Shown piece after piece: positions 8,881 to 20,507 of a stretch of DNA of 64,000 bases; position 1 is the stretch's first letter; every line of letters starts with the position of its first letter. Location of the stretch: assembly GCF_003951315.1 (NCBI RefSeq), contig NZ_QLJH01000018.1, forward strand, positions 1 through 64,000, in the 5' to 3' direction. The DNA comes from Sphingomonas sp. S-NIH.Pt15_0812. GTDB taxonomy: Bacteria; Pseudomonadota; Alphaproteobacteria; Sphingomonadales; Sphingomonadaceae. The notes beneath the pieces are model-generated. The model was not told the origin of the DNA and did no database searches. It saw only the letters and a program-made list of their open reading frames with translations. A program made the position numbers and the translations under genes.

Positions 8881-9587
8881 TGGCTGACGCCGTTCATATC
8901 CCCGACGAAGCCGAGGTCCGCGCGCGCTGGGGCGCGTTCGCCTGGACCGAGGAGAATGCCCGCAAGGCGCAGGAGGTGCTGGCGCGCTATCCGGCCGGGC
9001 GCGAGCAATCGGGCTCGATCCCGCTGCTCGACCTGGCGCAGCGCCAGGTGGGGGCCGAGACCCAGACGCAGGGCTGGCTGCCGGTCCCGGTGATCGAATA
9101 TGTCGCGCGCTATATCGGCGTGCCGTACATGCGCGTGTACGAGGTCGCGACCTTCTACACCATGTTCAACCTGGCGCCCGTCGGCCGCTATCACGTCCAG
9201 GTCTGCGGCACGACGCCGTGCATGCTGGCGGGCAGCGACGACGTGTTCGCCGCGTGCAAGAACAAGGGGCTGATCAAGGGCAAGACCACGCCCGACGGCC
9301 TGTTCACGCTGACCGAGGTCGAGTGCATGGGCAATTGCTCCTCCGCACCGATGGTCCAGGTGAACGACGACAATTACGAGGATCTCGATTACGATCGCAC
9401 CACCGCGATCCTTGAGGCGTTGGCACGCGGCGAGACGCCGAAGCCGGGCACGCAACAGCCCGGTCGCCACACCGTCGAGCCGGTGGGCGGTCCGACCTCG
9501 CTGACCGCGATGGTGACCGGGAACCACGACTATCGCGGCGAATGGAACGTCGCCCGGCAGGGGGAAGCGCGGGGAGTCGAGGCATGA
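8880..9587 (+). CDS. nuoE: NADH-quinone oxidoreductase subunit E
   Basis: A 235-residue 24-kDa subunit with a thioredoxin-like [2Fe-2S] domain. Cysteine ligands are in VCGTTPCML and [11 protein letters not shown]. The N-terminal helical part includes [20 protein letters not shown]. The C-terminal 50 residues after the ferredoxin fold (from [10 protein letters not shown] onward) are an extension common in alphaproteobacterial NuoE. It works with NuoF to pass electrons from NADH. The start shares one base with the nuoD stop, and the end overlaps nuoF by 4 bases. Confidence 0.95.
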   Translation: MADAVHIPDEAEVRARWGAFAWTEENARKAQEVLARYPAGREQSGSIPLLDLAQRQVGAETQTQGWLPVPVIEYVARYIGVPYMRVYEVATFYTMFNLAPVGRYHVQVCGTTPCMLAGSDDVFAACKNKGLIKGKTTPDGLFTLTEVECMGNCSSAPMVQVNDDNYEDLDYDRTTAILEALARGETPKPGTQQPGRHTVEPVGGPTSLTAMVTGNHDYRGEWNVARQGEARGVEA

Positions 9588-10888
9588 GCCTTCAGGACAA
9601 GGATCGCATCTTCACCAATCTCTACGGCTATCAGTCGTGGCGGCTGGATGCGGCGCGGGCGCGCGGCGACTGGGACAATACCAAGGCGCTGCTGGATCTC
9701 GGCAACGACAAGATCATCGACGTGGTCAAGGCCAGCGGCCTGCGCGGCCGAGGCGGCGCGGGCTTCCCCACCGGCACCAAATGGTCGTTCATGCCCAAGG
9801 AGCCGCGCCCCGACCGGCCGAACTTCCTGGTCATCAATGCCGACGAGTCCGAGCCGGGTTCGTGCAAGGACCGCGAGATCATCCGCCACGATCCGCACAA
9901 GCTGATCGAGGGCGCGCTGGTCGCGGGCTTCGCGATGCGCGCGCGAGCGGCCTATATCTACATTCGCGGCGAATATATCCGCGAGGCGGAGACGCTGTTC
10001 GCGGCGGTGGCCGAGGCCTATGCGGCCGGGCTGGTCGGCAAGAACGCCTGCGGCTCGGGCTATGACTTCGACGTCTTCGTCCATCGCGGCGCCGGGGCCT
10101 ATATCTGCGGCGAAGAGACCGCGATGCTCGAAAGCCTGGAGGGCAAGAAGGGCCAGCCGCGCCTCAAGCCGCCCTTCCCGGCGGGGGCGGGCCTCTATGG
10201 CTGCCCGACCACGGTGAACAATGTCGAGTCGATCGCGGTCGCGCCGACGATCCTGCGACGCGGCGCGGAATGGTTTTCCAGCTTCGGCGCGGAGAATAAC
10301 CGCGGCACCAAGCTGTTCCAGATCAGTGGCCATGTGAACACGCCCTGCGTGGTCGAGGAGGCGATGTCGATCAGCTTCCGCGAGCTGATCGAGAAGCATT
10401 GCGGCGGCATTCGCGGCGGCTGGGACAATCTGCTCGCGGTGATCCCGGGCGGTTCCTCGGTGCCGCTGGTGCCGGCCGCGCAGATCATGGACTGTCCGAT
10501 GGATTTCGATGGCCTGAAGGCGGTCGGATCGGGTCTGGGCACCGCCGCGATCATCGTCATGGACAAGTCGACCGACGTGGTCCGCGCGATCAGCCGGCTG
10601 TCCTATTTCTACAAGCATGAGAGCTGCGGCCAGTGCACCCCGTGCCGCGAGGGCACCGGCTGGATGTGGCGCGTGATGGAGCGGCTGCGCACCGGCGACG
10701 CCGAGGTGTCGGACATCGACATGCTCCAGCAGGTGACCAAACAGGTCGAGGGCCATTCGATCTGCGCGCTGGGCGACGCTGCCGCCTGGCCGATCCAGGG
10801 TCTCATCCGCCATTTCCGGCCCGAGCTGGAACGCCGCATCCATGAGCGCGGCGGCTCGCTCGCGCCGATGCAGGAAGCTGCCGAATAA
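9584..10888 (+). CDS. nuoF: NADH-quinone oxidoreductase subunit F
   Basis: A 434-residue subunit that binds NADH, FMN and one [4Fe-4S] cluster. The glycine-rich nucleotide sites are [13 protein letters not shown] (near residue 60) and [15 protein letters not shown] (near 170). The cluster ligands are in [12 protein letters not shown] (near 347) plus a later cysteine in SICALGD. The ATG at 9584 overlaps the nuoE stop. It accepts the hydride from NADH at the tip of the peripheral arm. Confidence 0.96.
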   Translation: MSLQDKDRIFTNLYGYQSWRLDAARARGDWDNTKALLDLGNDKIIDVVKASGLRGRGGAGFPTGTKWSFMPKEPRPDRPNFLVINADESEPGSCKDREIIRHDPHKLIEGALVAGFAMRARAAYIYIRGEYIREAETLFAAVAEAYAAGLVGKNACGSGYDFDVFVHRGAGAYICGEETAMLESLEGKKGQPRLKPPFPAGAGLYGCPTTVNNVESIAVAPTILRRGAEWFSSFGAENNRGTKLFQISGHVNTPCVVEEAMSISFRELIEKHCGGIRGGWDNLLAVIPGGSSVPLVPAAQIMDCPMDFDGLKAVGSGLGTAAIIVMDKSTDVVRAISRLSYFYKHESCGQCTPCREGTGWMWRVMERLRTGDAEVSDIDMLQQVTKQVEGHSICALGDAAAWPIQGLIRHFRPELERRIHERGGSLAPMQEAAE

Positions 10889-12882
10889 TGCCCAAGCTGA
10901 AAGTAGACGGGATCGAGGTCGAGGTGCCGCAGGGCGCCACGGTGCTCCAGGCGTGCGAAGCGGCAGGGAAGGAAATTCCCCGCTTCTGCTATCACGAGCG
11001 GCTGTCGATCGCCGGCAATTGCCGCATGTGCCTGGTCGAGGTAAAGCCGGGGCCGCCCAAGCCCCAGGCCTCGTGCGCGCTGCCCGCCGCCGAGAATCAG
11101 GAGGTCTTCACCACCACGCCGATGGTGAAGAATGCCCGTGAGGGCATCATGGAATTCCTGCTGATCAACCATCCGCTCGACTGCCCGATCTGCGATCAGG
11201 GCGGCGAGTGCGACCTGCAGGACCAGTCGGTCGCCTATGGCCGTGGCCAGTCGCGCTTCCAGGAGAACAAGCGCGCGGTCACCGAGAAATATATGGGCCC
11301 GATCGTCAAGACGATCATGACCCGCTGCATCCAGTGCACCCGCTGCATCCGCTTCGCCGAAGAGGTCGCGGGCGTGGAGGAGATCGGCGCGATCTATCGC
11401 GGCGAGAATATGCAGATCACCTCCTATCTCGAAGAGGCGGTGACGAGCGAGCTGAGCGGCAATGTCGTCGATCTCTGCCCGGTCGGCGCGCTGACCTCCA
11501 AGCCCTATGCCTATGAGGCGCGGCCCTGGGAGCTGCGGCGGACGCTGACCATCGACGTGATGGACGCGGTCGGCACCAACATCCGCCTCGACAGCCGAGG
11601 CCGGCAGGTGCTGCGCTGCGTACCGCGCATCAACGAGGACGTGAACGAGGAATGGGCGTCGGACAAGACGCGCCATGTGGTCGATGGTCTGGTCCGTCGC
11701 CGGCTCGACCGTCCCTTCGTGCGGCGGGACGGCAAGCTGGTGGCGGCGACCTGGGATGAGGCGTTCGCTGCGATCGCGGCGGTCGCGCATGGCGGCAGCG
11801 TCGCGGCGGTCGCCGGCGACCTGGTCGATTGCGAGACGATGTACGCCGCCAAGGCGCTGCTCCGCACGCTCGGCTCGGACCGGCTGGAAGGCCGCCAGAC
11901 CGGCATGGCCTATGACACCTCGTCGATGGCGGCGGTCAATTTCAACAGCACGATCGCCGGTGCCGAAGAGGCGGACGCGATCCTGCTGGTCGGCACCAAC
12001 CTGCGCTGGGAAGCACCGCTGGTGAACACCCGCATCCGCAAGGCGATCAAGAAGGGCGCGAAGGTCTTCGCGATCGGTCCCGAGATCGACCTGACCTACA
12101 AGGTCGAGTGGCTGGGCGCGGACCTGTCGATCCTCGGCGATTTGCCCGAGGCGCTGGTCAAGACCTTCACCGACGCCAGCAAGCCGATGGTCATCGTCGG
12201 CGGTGCGGCGCTGAAGGGCGCGCATGGCGCGGCGCTGAAGCTGGTCGACACGCTCGGCCTGGTGAAGGACGGCTGGAACGGCTTCAACGTGGTTCACATG
12301 GCGGCGAGCCGGATGGGCGGGCTGATGCTCGGCTATGCGCAGAAGGGCGGCATCGCCGACCTGCACGACGCCAAGCTGACCTTCTTCCTGGGCGCGGACG
12401 AAGTCGACTTCACCAAGTTCGGCGGGTTCAAGGTCTATGTCGGCCATCACGGCGATCGCGGTGCGGCCGCGGCCGATGTGGTGCTGCCGGGCACGACCTA
12501 TGCCGAGAAGTCGGGCACCTGGGTCAATCTGGAAGGCCGGGTCCAGCGCGGCGAGCGTGCAGTGTTCGCACCGGGCGACGCGCGCGAGGATTGGTCGATC
12601 TTCCGCGCCCTGTCCGACGTGATCGGCCGCCGTCTGCCGTTCGACAGCCTCGCGGGCCTGCGCGAAGAGATGTTCGGCGAAGTGCCGGCGCTGCGTGACG
12701 AGGGCCTGGTGTCGTTCGACTGGCGGGTGCCGGCGCTCGACGGCAGCGCCAGTGGCGTGCTCGACGGCTATCCGATCAAGGATTTCTATCTGACCAACGC
12801 GATCTGCCGGGCGAGCCCGACCATGCAGCGCTGCTCGGCCGAACTCGTCCATGGCGAGACCTTCGCGGAGGCTGCGGAATGA
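10888..12882 (+). CDS. nuoG: NADH-quinone oxidoreductase subunit G
   Basis: A 664-residue iron-sulfur subunit. The N-terminal [2Fe-2S] ferredoxin domain has [15 protein letters not shown]. It is followed by the His/Cys-ligated cluster motif [18 protein letters not shown] and a [4Fe-4S] set [12 protein letters not shown] with CPVGAL. The rest is a molybdopterin-oxidoreductase-like domain that has lost its cofactor role. The protein is shorter than E. coli NuoG (about 900), as is usual in alphaproteobacteria. It shares one base with nuoF and overlaps nuoH by 4 bases. Confidence 0.95.
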   Translation: MPKLKVDGIEVEVPQGATVLQACEAAGKEIPRFCYHERLSIAGNCRMCLVEVKPGPPKPQASCALPAAENQEVFTTTPMVKNAREGIMEFLLINHPLDCPICDQGGECDLQDQSVAYGRGQSRFQENKRAVTEKYMGPIVKTIMTRCIQCTRCIRFAEEVAGVEEIGAIYRGENMQITSYLEEAVTSELSGNVVDLCPVGALTSKPYAYEARPWELRRTLTIDVMDAVGTNIRLDSRGRQVLRCVPRINEDVNEEWASDKTRHVVDGLVRRRLDRPFVRRDGKLVAATWDEAFAAIAAVAHGGSVAAVAGDLVDCETMYAAKALLRTLGSDRLEGRQTGMAYDTSSMAAVNFNSTIAGAEEADAILLVGTNLRWEAPLVNTRIRKAIKKGAKVFAIGPEIDLTYKVEWLGADLSILGDLPEALVKTFTDASKPMVIVGGAALKGAHGAALKLVDTLGLVKDGWNGFNVVHMAASRMGGLMLGYAQKGGIADLHDAKLTFFLGADEVDFTKFGGFKVYVGHHGDRGAAAADVVLPGTTYAEKSGTWVNLEGRVQRGERAVFAPGDAREDWSIFRALSDVIGRRLPFDSLAGLREEMFGEVPALRDEGLVSFDWRVPALDGSASGVLDGYPIKDFYLTNAICRASPTMQRCSAELVHGETFAEAAE

Positions 12883-13925
12883 CCTCGTTCTTCGAAACCA
12901 CCGTGGGCCTGCCCTATGGCTGGGCCTGGTTCGTGTCGACCATCATCGGCATCCTGGTCATCGCGCTGCCGCTGATGCTGGCCGTCGCCATGATCATCTA
13001 TGCCGATCGCAAGATCTGGGCGGCGATGGCGTTGCGCCGCGGCCCCAATGTCGTCGGTCCGCTCGGCCTGCTCCAGTCCTTCGCCGACGGTCTCAAGGTC
13101 TTCCTGCAGGAAACGATCATCCCGACGGCGGCGAACCGGGGCCTGTTCCTGCTCGCGCCGATCATCACCTTCACGGTCGCGTTGATCGTCTGGGCGGTGG
13201 TGCCGTTCGCGCCGGGCGTGGTGCTCGCCGACATCAATGTCGGCCTGCTCTACGTGCTCGCCGCCTCGTCGCTCGGCGTCTACGGCATCATCCTGTCGGG
13301 CTGGGCGTCCAACTCGAAATATCCCTTCTACTCGGCGCTGCGCGCGGCCGCGCAGATGGTCAGCTACGAAGTCGCGATCGGCTTCATCCTGATTTCCATC
13401 GTCCTGTGGTCGGGCACCTTCAACCTCTCCGGCATCGTCGCCGCGCAGAAGGGGTTGTACGGCTTCGTCAACGGCAACGGCTTCAACCCGCTGCTCTTCC
13501 CGATGGCGGTGATGTTCCTGATCTCGGCGCTGGCCGAGACCCAGCGCGCACCGTTCGACCTGACGGAAGCGGAGTCCGAGCTCGTCGCCGGGTATCAGAC
13601 CGAATATAGCTCGATGAGCTTCGCGCTCTTCTGGCTCGGCGAATATGCCAATGTCATCCTGATGTGCGCGCTCAACGCGACGTTGTTCTGGGGAGGCTGG
13701 CTGCCGCCGATCGACTGGGCGCCGCTCTATATGGTGCCGGGGATCATCTGGCTGTTCGCCAAGATCCTGTTCTTCTTCTTCGTGTTCAGCTGGATCAAGG
13801 CGACGGTACCCCGTTACCGCTACGACCAGCTGATGCGGCTGGGCTGGAAGGTCTTCCTCCCGGTGTCGCTGTTCTGGGTGTTCCTCGTGTCCGGTGTGCT
13901 CATGTACCACCGGGTTGGGATTTGA
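12879..13925 (+). CDS. nuoH: NADH-quinone oxidoreductase subunit H
   Basis: A 348-residue membrane subunit at the junction between the peripheral arm and the proton-pumping arm; it lines the quinone channel. About eight hydrophobic helices are visible. The conserved loop with [20 protein letters not shown] carries the acidic residues near the quinone site. The [18 protein letters not shown] segment is the typical first loop. The nuoI start follows after 2 bases. Confidence 0.95.
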   Translation: MTSFFETTVGLPYGWAWFVSTIIGILVIALPLMLAVAMIIYADRKIWAAMALRRGPNVVGPLGLLQSFADGLKVFLQETIIPTAANRGLFLLAPIITFTVALIVWAVVPFAPGVVLADINVGLLYVLAASSLGVYGIILSGWASNSKYPFYSALRAAAQMVSYEVAIGFILISIVLWSGTFNLSGIVAAQKGLYGFVNGNGFNPLLFPMAVMFLISALAETQRAPFDLTEAESELVAGYQTEYSSMSFALFWLGEYANVILMCALNATLFWGGWLPPIDWAPLYMVPGIIWLFAKILFFFFVFSWIKATVPRYRYDQLMRLGWKVFLPVSLFWVFLVSGVLMYHRVGI

Positions 13926-13927
13926 CG

Positions 13928-14413
13928 ATGAGTGTCGCGCAATACGTCAAGGCGTTTACGCTTTGGGAGTTCGTGAAGGCCCATGCCCTCACGCTGAAAT
14001 ATTTCTTCAAGGCCAAGGCGACGATCAACTATCCGTATGAACGCAATCCGGTAAGCCCGCGCTTCCGGGGCGAACATGCGCTGCGTCGCTATCCCAATGG
14101 GGAAGAGCGGTGCATCGCGTGCAAGCTTTGCGAGGCGGTGTGTCCGGCGCAGGCGATCACGATCGAGGCCGAACCGCGCGACGACGGCAGCCGCCGCACG
14201 ACGCGCTACGACATCGACATGACCAAGTGCATCTATTGCGGTCTGTGCCAGGAGGCCTGCCCCGTGGACGCGATCGTCGAGGGGCCGAACTACGAGTTCT
14301 CGACCGAGACGCGCGAGGAGCTGATCTACGACAAGGCGAAGCTGCTCGATAATGGTGACCGTTGGGAGCGCACGATCGCGGCGAACCTTGCCGCCGATGC
14401 GCCGTATCGTTAA
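13928..14413 (+). CDS. nuoI: NADH-quinone oxidoreductase subunit I
   Basis: A 161-residue 23-kDa ferredoxin-like subunit with two [4Fe-4S] motifs, [16 protein letters not shown] (near residue 62) and [16 protein letters not shown] (near 101). It hands electrons to cluster N2 in NuoB. The N-terminal amphipathic helix ([18 protein letters not shown]) lies on the membrane. A 43-base gap separates it from nuoJ, the longest spacing inside the operon. Confidence 0.96.
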   Translation: MSVAQYVKAFTLWEFVKAHALTLKYFFKAKATINYPYERNPVSPRFRGEHALRRYPNGEERCIACKLCEAVCPAQAITIEAEPRDDGSRRTTRYDIDMTKCIYCGLCQEACPVDAIVEGPNYEFSTETREELIYDKAKLLDNGDRWERTIAANLAADAPYR

Positions 14414-14456
14414 TGCGCCCGCATCATCCATACAGCGCGGGTAAGGGGGCCGTCGC

Positions 14457-15068
14457 GTGATCCAGGCCATTGCCTTTTACCTGTTCGCCGCCATTCTGGT
14501 CGTGTCCGCCGGCTTGACGATCTCGTCGCGCAATCCGGTGCACTCCGTCATGTGGCTCATCCTGGCCTTCTTCAACGCGGCGGGGCTGATGGTCCTGGTC
14601 GGGGCCGAGTTCATCGCGATGCTGCTCGTCATCGTCTATGTCGGCGCGGTCGCGGTGCTGTTCCTGTTCGTCGTCATGATGATGGACATCGACTTCGCAC
14701 AGCTGAAGACCGACGTCGCGCGCTATGCGGCGATCGGCCTCGCGCTCGGCGCGGCGCTGGCGGCCGAGATCATGATCGCGGCCTTCGCCTGGAACGCCGG
14801 GCGGATCGACCTGACGCGCCGCGTCGCGCCGGTCGACCGCGCGCTGCCGAACATCGAGGCGCTGGGGCAGCTGCTCTACACGCGCTACCTGTTCCTGTTC
14901 GAGGCGGCGGGCTTCGTCCTGCTGGTGGCGATGATCGGCGCGATCGTGCTGACCCACCGCGAGCGGGGCGGCACGCGGGCGCAGAATATCAGCCGCCAGG
15001 TTGCGCGCCGCCCGCAGGACGCGACCCGCAACGTCAAGCCGGCCGTGGGCCAGGGGGTGGAGCTGTGA
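14457..15068 (+). CDS. nuoJ: NADH-quinone oxidoreductase subunit J
   Basis: A 203-residue membrane subunit with about five helices, including the third helix [18 protein letters not shown], which contains the pi-bulge thought to couple quinone reduction to proton movement. The GTG start at 14457 is preceded by a purine-rich AAGGGGG site. The C-terminal 40 residues are a charged cytoplasmic tail. It overlaps nuoK by 4 bases. Confidence 0.94.
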   Translation: MIQAIAFYLFAAILVVSAGLTISSRNPVHSVMWLILAFFNAAGLMVLVGAEFIAMLLVIVYVGAVAVLFLFVVMMMDIDFAQLKTDVARYAAIGLALGAALAAEIMIAAFAWNAGRIDLTRRVAPVDRALPNIEALGQLLYTRYLFLFEAAGFVLLVAMIGAIVLTHRERGGTRAQNISRQVARRPQDATRNVKPAVGQGVEL

Positions 15069-15370
15069 TCGGACTGATCCATTATCTGGTCGTCTCGGCG
15101 ATCCTGTTCACCATGGGTTGCGCGGGCATCTTCCTCAACCGGAAGAACCTGATCGTCATCCTGATGGCGATCGAGCTGATCCTGCTGTCGGTGAACATCA
15201 ATCTCGTCGCCTTTTCGTCCTTCCTGGGCGATCTGGTCGGGCAGGTCTTCTCGATGTTCGTGCTGACCGTCGCCGCCGGCGAGGCGGCGATCGGTCTCGC
15301 CATTCTCGTGATCTACTATCGTGGCCGCGGCACCATCGCGACCGACGACGTCAACCGGATGAAGGGGTAA
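15065..15370 (+). CDS. nuoK: NADH-quinone oxidoreductase subunit K
   Basis: A 101-residue three-helix subunit homologous to MrpC antiporter subunits. The buried glutamate of the proton path is in [18 protein letters not shown], and a second acidic residue is in [14 protein letters not shown] start at 15065 overlapping the nuoJ stop by 4 bases. nuoL begins 4 bases after its stop. Confidence 0.95.
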   Translation: MIGLIHYLVVSAILFTMGCAGIFLNRKNLIVILMAIELILLSVNINLVAFSSFLGDLVGQVFSMFVLTVAAGEAAIGLAILVIYYRGRGTIATDDVNRMKG

Positions 15371-15374
15371 ACGG

Positions 15375-17480
15375 TTGATCCTCGCAATCGTCTTTCTGCC
15401 GCTCCTCGCCGCCGCGATCGCGGGGCTGGGAAACAAGGCTATCGGCGCGACGCCGGCGAAGCTGGTCACGACCGGCGCGTTGTTCGTCTCGTGCCTGCTG
15501 TCGTGGCCGATCTTCATCGGCTTCCTGGGCGGCAACACGCCCGCCACCGTGACGCCGGTGCTCGACTGGATCCATTCCGGCAGCATGAACGTCGACTGGG
15601 CGCTGCGCGTCGACACCATGACCGCGGTCATGCTGGTGGTCATCACCACCGTGTCGGCCTTGGTCCACCTCTATAGCTGGGGCTATATGAGCGAGGACCC
15701 GGACCAGCCGCGCTTCTTCGCCTATCTGTGCCTCTTCACCTTCGCCATGCTGATGCTGGTGACGGCGGACAGCCTGATCCAGATGTTCTTCGGCTGGGAA
15801 GGGGTGGGCCTCGCCTCCTACCTGTTGATCGGCTTCTGGTTCCGCAAGCCGACCGCCAACGCCGCCGCGATCAAGGCCTTCGTAGTCAACCGCGTCGGCG
15901 ATCTCGGCTTCATGCTCGGCATCTTCGGGACCTTCCTGGTGTTCAACACCGTGTCGATCCCGGCGATCCTGGCGGCCGCGCCGAGCATGGCGGGTTCGAC
16001 CATCGGCTTCCTCGGCTTCCGCGCCGACACGATGACGGTACTCTGCCTGCTACTGTTCGTCGGCGCGATGGGCAAGTCGGCGCAGCTCGGCCTTCACACC
16101 TGGTTGCCGGACGCGATGGAGGGCCCGACCCCTGTGTCGGCGCTGATCCACGCCGCGACCATGGTCACGGCCGGCGTCTTCATGGTGTGTCGTCTTTCGC
16201 CGATGTTCGAGGTCGCGCCCGCCGCGCTCGAGGTCGTGCGCTGGGTCGGTGCCGCGACCTGCCTGTTCGCCGCGACCTGCGGCCTGGTGCAGACCGACAT
16301 CAAGCGCGTCATCGCCTATTCGACCTGTTCGCAGCTCGGCTACATGTTCTTCGCGGCCGGCATCGGTGCCTATGGCGCGGCGATGTTCCACCTGTTCACG
16401 CACGCCTTCTTCAAGGCGCTGCTGTTCCTGGGGGCGGGCTCGGTGATCCATGCGATGCACCATGAGCAGGACATGCGCTATTATGGCGGCCTGCGGAAGG
16501 AGATCCCGCTGACCTTCTGGGGCATGATGATGGGCACGCTCGCCATCACCGGCGTGGGTCTGCCGTTCGTCGACATCGGTTTTGCGGGCTTCTATTCGAA
16601 GGACGCGATCATCGAAGCAGCCTGGGCGGCCGGGCAGCCGGGGACCTGGTTCGTCGGCGTGCTCGTCGCGCTGCTGACCAGCTTCTATTCCTGGCGCCTG
16701 ATGTTCCTGACTTTCTGGGGCAAGCCGCGCTGGGTCAATTCGGAGCATATCCAGCACGCGGTGCATGATGCGCACGGCCATGGTCATGACGATCATGCGC
16801 ACGGCCATGACGCGCACCATGCCGATGAGGCGCACCACAACCCGGCCCAGGCCGAGGATGCGGGCGATGCCCCGTCGCAGCATGGCCCGCGCCAGCAGGA
16901 CCTGCAGGTCGGCACGGCGGGCTATCATCCCCATGAAAGTCCGTTCCCGATGCTCGTGCCGTTGATCGTGCTGTCGATCGGCGCGATCGCGGCGGGCTTC
17001 GTCTTCGCGCCCTTCTTCATCGGAGCGGAAACGGGTGGGGCCTTCTGGCGTGGCGCATTGTTCTTCAACGAGCATCTGATGCACGCCATCCACACCGTGC
17101 CGGAGCCGGTGAAGCTGGCCACCGCGATCGCGATGCTGCTCGGGCTGGGCACCGCCTGGTACGCCTATATCGCCAATCCGCGCTTCCCGGCGGCGGTCAG
17201 CGGCCAATTCGGCGTGCTGTACCGCTTCCTGCTCAACAAATGGTATTTCGACGAGCTGTACCATCTGCTCTTCGTCCGCCCCGCCTTCGCGATCGGCCGC
17301 TTCCTGTGGCATCGCGGCGACGAGAAGACGATCGACCGGTTCGGGCCGAACGGCTCGGCCTGGGTCGTGCAGATGGGCAGCCGCGCTGCCGGCAAGCTGC
17401 AATCAGGATATGTCTATTCCTATGCGTTCGTCATGCTGATCGGGCTCACCGCCGCGGTCACCTGGGTCATTGCGGGTTGA
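15375..17480 (+). CDS. nuoL: NADH-quinone oxidoreductase subunit L
   Basis: A 701-residue antiporter-like proton-pumping subunit with about sixteen helices, ending in the long lateral helix and a final membrane segment. Family blocks are [19 protein letters not shown] and [20 protein letters not shown], which carry proton-path residues. The start is TTG. Residues about 455-512 (16740-16910) form a histidine- and aspartate-rich hydrophilic insertion between helices, with repeated HGHD and HDAHH patterns. The insertion lies before the lateral helix and may bind metal, but that is only an inference. Confidence 0.95.
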   Translation: MILAIVFLPLLAAAIAGLGNKAIGATPAKLVTTGALFVSCLLSWPIFIGFLGGNTPATVTPVLDWIHSGSMNVDWALRVDTMTAVMLVVITTVSALVHLYSWGYMSEDPDQPRFFAYLCLFTFAMLMLVTADSLIQMFFGWEGVGLASYLLIGFWFRKPTANAAAIKAFVVNRVGDLGFMLGIFGTFLVFNTVSIPAILAAAPSMAGSTIGFLGFRADTMTVLCLLLFVGAMGKSAQLGLHTWLPDAMEGPTPVSALIHAATMVTAGVFMVCRLSPMFEVAPAALEVVRWVGAATCLFAATCGLVQTDIKRVIAYSTCSQLGYMFFAAGIGAYGAAMFHLFTHAFFKALLFLGAGSVIHAMHHEQDMRYYGGLRKEIPLTFWGMMMGTLAITGVGLPFVDIGFAGFYSKDAIIEAAWAAGQPGTWFVGVLVALLTSFYSWRLMFLTFWGKPRWVNSEHIQHAVHDAHGHGHDDHAHGHDAHHADEAHHNPAQAEDAGDAPSQHGPRQQDLQVGTAGYHPHESPFPMLVPLIVLSIGAIAAGFVFAPFFIGAETGGAFWRGALFFNEHLMHAIHTVPEPVKLATAIAMLLGLGTAWYAYIANPRFPAAVSGQFGVLYRFLLNKWYFDELYHLLFVRPAFAIGRFLWHRGDEKTIDRFGPNGSAWVVQMGSRAAGKLQSGYVYSYAFVMLIGLTAAVTWVIAG

Positions 17481-17487
17481 TCGGGTG

Positions 17488-19044
17488 ATGGAGGGCCTTC
17501 CCATTCTGTCGCTGATGCTCGCGGTGCCGCTGGTTGCCGCCGTCATCTGTCTGTTCCTGTCCGCGGAGGGCGCGCGCCGGCTGGCGCTCGCCGCCACGCT
17601 GGTCGATTTCGTGCTGGGCATCCTGCTCTGGCTCAACTTCGACATCGGCGGTGCGCAGTGGCAGTTTGTCGAGGCGGGGCCGCGGCTCGGCTTCTTCAGC
17701 TGGAGCCTGGGCATCGACGGCTTCGCGTTGATGCTGATCATGCTCAGCGTGTTCCTGATGCCGATCTGCATCGGCGCGAGCTGGCGGTCGGTCACCAACC
17801 GCGTGCCGGAATATATGGCGGCGTTCCTGCTGACCGAGGTGCTGATGATCGGCACCTTCGCCGCGCAGGACCTGTTCCTCTTCTATCTGTTCTTCGAAGC
17901 CGGCCTGATCCCGATGTACCTGATCATCGGCATCTGGGGCGGGGCGAACCGCATCTACGCGTCGTACAAGTTCTTCCTGTACACGCTGCTTGGCTCGCTC
18001 CTGATGCTGATCGCGATGATCTACATGGCGCAGACCGCCGGCAGCTCCTCGATCCCCGATCTGCAGGCCTATGACTTCCCGGCGCATGTCCAGACATGGC
18101 TGTGGCTGGCCTTCTTTGCCTCGTTCGCGGTGAAGATGCCGATGTGGCCGGTTCATACCTGGCTGCCCGACGCGCACGTGCAGGCGCCGACCGCGGGCTC
18201 GGTCATCCTGGCGGGCGTGCTGCTGAAGCTGGGCGGTTACGGCTTCCTGCGCTTCTCGCTGCCGATGTTCCCGGAGGCGTCGGGTCAGCTGACCTGGCTG
18301 ATCTTCGCGCTGTCGGCGGTGGCGGTGGTCTATACCTCGCTGGTCGCGCTGGTGCAGTCCGACATGAAGAAGCTGATCGCCTATTCGTCGGTCGCGCACA
18401 TGGCGATCGTGACCATCGGCCTGTTCGCCTTCAACCAGCAGGGCATCGAGGGCGCGATGATCATGATGCTCAGCCACGGACTGGTGTCTGGCGCGCTGTT
18501 CCTGTGCGTCGGCGTCATCTACGACCGGCTGCACACCCGTGAGATCGCGCGCTATGGCGGGCTCAGCATCAACATGCCGAAATATGCGGTGCTGTTCCTG
18601 TTCTTCACCATGGCATCGATCGGCCTGCCCGGGACCAGCGGCTTCGTCGCCGAGTTCCTGGCGCTGATGGGCACCTACCAGCGATCGACCTGGTTCGCGC
18701 TGTTGTGCACGACCAGCATCATCCTGGGCGCGGCTTACATGCTCTATCTCTACCGCCGGATCGCCTATGGCGAGATCAAGTCGGACGAGGTGCGCGGCAT
18801 GTCGGACCTGTCGGGTCGCGAGATGTGGCTGATGGCCCCGATCGCCGGCGTGGTGCTGTGGATGGGTGTCTATCCGGAAAGCTTCCTCGCGCCGATGCGG
18901 AGCGACGTGGCGATCCTGATGCAGCGGGTCGATCGCGCCGCACCGCCGAGCGACAGCCGTCCCACGCCGGGCAATCCGGCCGCCGTCGCCGCCCTGAAGA
19001 CGCACGAAGCGCATGAAGAAGCCGCCCCGGGGGAGGCGCACTAA
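17488..19044 (+). CDS. nuoM: NADH-quinone oxidoreductase subunit M
   Basis: A 518-residue antiporter-like proton-pumping subunit with about fourteen helices. The conserved glutamate is in LFYLFFEAGLIPMYLIIG and the lysine-bearing block is KMPMWPVHTWLPDAH followed by QAPTAGSVILAGVLLKLGGY. The ATG at 17488 is preferred; a TTG at 17470 would overlap nuoL. The C-terminus carries a hydrophilic tail of about 40 residues. It shares one base with nuoN. Confidence 0.95.
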   Translation: MEGLPILSLMLAVPLVAAVICLFLSAEGARRLALAATLVDFVLGILLWLNFDIGGAQWQFVEAGPRLGFFSWSLGIDGFALMLIMLSVFLMPICIGASWRSVTNRVPEYMAAFLLTEVLMIGTFAAQDLFLFYLFFEAGLIPMYLIIGIWGGANRIYASYKFFLYTLLGSLLMLIAMIYMAQTAGSSSIPDLQAYDFPAHVQTWLWLAFFASFAVKMPMWPVHTWLPDAHVQAPTAGSVILAGVLLKLGGYGFLRFSLPMFPEASGQLTWLIFALSAVAVVYTSLVALVQSDMKKLIAYSSVAHMAIVTIGLFAFNQQGIEGAMIMMLSHGLVSGALFLCVGVIYDRLHTREIARYGGLSINMPKYAVLFLFFTMASIGLPGTSGFVAEFLALMGTYQRSTWFALLCTTSIILGAAYMLYLYRRIAYGEIKSDEVRGMSDLSGREMWLMAPIAGVVLWMGVYPESFLAPMRSDVAILMQRVDRAAPPSDSRPTPGNPAAVAALKTHEAHEEAAPGEAH

Positions 19045-20507
19045 TGGATTATGCCGCCAATCTGATGCTGTCGCTGCCCGAGGTGATCCTCGGCGTCGGC
19101 GCGGTCATCCTCATGATGTTCTCCGCCTGGGGCGGTCCGGGTGCGACGCGCGCGGTGTCCTGGGCCTCGGTCGCGATATTGTTCGGCGCGGGCATCGCGC
19201 TGACCGGTCCCGCCGGGCATGGTGGCGACGCCTATCTCGGCCTCTATCATGCCGATGCCTTTGCGGCCTTCGCCAAGGTGCTGATCTACATCGCCACGGC
19301 GGTCGCGATCATCATGGCGCCCGGCTTCTTCGAACGGACGGCGGGCGACAATCTGCGGCCGGAATATCCGGTGCTGATGTTGCTTTCGGCGACCGGCATG
19401 GGCCTGATGGTGTCGGCGGGCGACCTGCTGACCCTCTATGTCGGGCTGGAGTTGCAGAGCCTCGCGGCCTATGTCCTCGCCAGCTTCATGCGGCGCGACC
19501 AGCGGTCCGCCGAAGCCGGCCTGAAATATTTCGTGCTCGGCGCGCTGGCCAGCGGCATCCTGCTCTACGGCGTCAGCCTGGTCTATGGCTTCACCGGCAC
19601 CACGCTGTTCCGGGGCATCGCCGATGCCTATGCGATCGATGCGGCCAATCCGGTCAAGTCGCTCGGCATGGTGTTCGGCCTGGTCTTCGTCTTCGCTGGC
19701 CTGGCCTTCAAGATCTCGGCCGTGCCGTTCCACATGTGGACGCCCGATGTCTATGAGGGCGCACCGACGCCGGTGACCGCCTTCTTCGCCTCCGCGCCCA
19801 AGGTCGCGGCGATCGGGCTGGTGGTCCGCGTCGCCATCGAGGCGATGGGCCCGGCGCTCGGCGAATGGCGCCAGATCGTGATCTTCGCCGCACTCGCCTC
19901 GATCATCCTGGGCGCGGTGGCCGCGATCGGCCAGACCAACATCAAGCGTCTGCTCGCCTATTCGTCGATCAACAATGTCGGCTTCGCGTTGGTCGGCCTC
20001 GCCGCCGGCACAGCCGAGGGCGTGGCGGGCGTGATGACCTATATGGCCATCTATGTCGCGATGACCTTGGGCTCGTTCCTGGTCGTGCTCCAGATGCGGG
20101 GGGCCGATGGCCAGCCGGTCGAGAGCATCGCCAGCCTGTCGGGCATGTCGCGCACGCGGCCGGCGCTGGCGGCGGCGATGGCGATCTTCATGTTCTCGCT
20201 CGCCGGTATCCCGCCGCTGTTCGGCTTCTACGCCAAGTTCGCGGTCTTCTCGGCTGCGGTGCAGGCCGGGCTGTTCCCGCTGGCGGCGATCGGTATCGCG
20301 GCGTCGACGATCGGTGCCTATTATTACCTGCGCATCGTCAAGACGATGTATTTCGACGATCCGGCCCCGGCCTTCGTCAAGGGCGAGGAAGGCGCGCTGC
20401 AAGGCGGGCTGATCGCACTGGCGGCGGTCGTCGTGTCGCCGCTCGGCTATCTGGCGATCCCGGCGCTGGGTGCCTGGTCGATGGCAGCCGCACGAGCGCT
20501 GTTCTGA
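19044..20507 (+). CDS. nuoN: NADH-quinone oxidoreductase subunit N
   Basis: A 487-residue antiporter-like subunit, the last of the fourteen complex I genes. Blocks include LYVGLELQSLAAYVLASF with the conserved glutamate, KYFVLGALASGILLYG, and FKISAVPFHMWTPDVYEGAP. About fourteen membrane helices. Its TGA stop (20505-20507) overlaps the presumed CTG start of birA. Confidence 0.95.
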   Translation: MDYAANLMLSLPEVILGVGAVILMMFSAWGGPGATRAVSWASVAILFGAGIALTGPAGHGGDAYLGLYHADAFAAFAKVLIYIATAVAIIMAPGFFERTAGDNLRPEYPVLMLLSATGMGLMVSAGDLLTLYVGLELQSLAAYVLASFMRRDQRSAEAGLKYFVLGALASGILLYGVSLVYGFTGTTLFRGIADAYAIDAANPVKSLGMVFGLVFVFAGLAFKISAVPFHMWTPDVYEGAPTPVTAFFASAPKVAAIGLVVRVAIEAMGPALGEWRQIVIFAALASIILGAVAAIGQTNIKRLLAYSSINNVGFALVGLAAGTAEGVAGVMTYMAIYVAMTLGSFLVVLQMRGADGQPVESIASLSGMSRTRPALAAAMAIFMFSLAGIPPLFGFYAKFAVFSAAVQAGLFPLAAIGIAASTIGAYYYLRIVKTMYFDDPAPAFVKGEEGALQGGLIALAAVVVSPLGYLAIPALGAWSMAAARALF

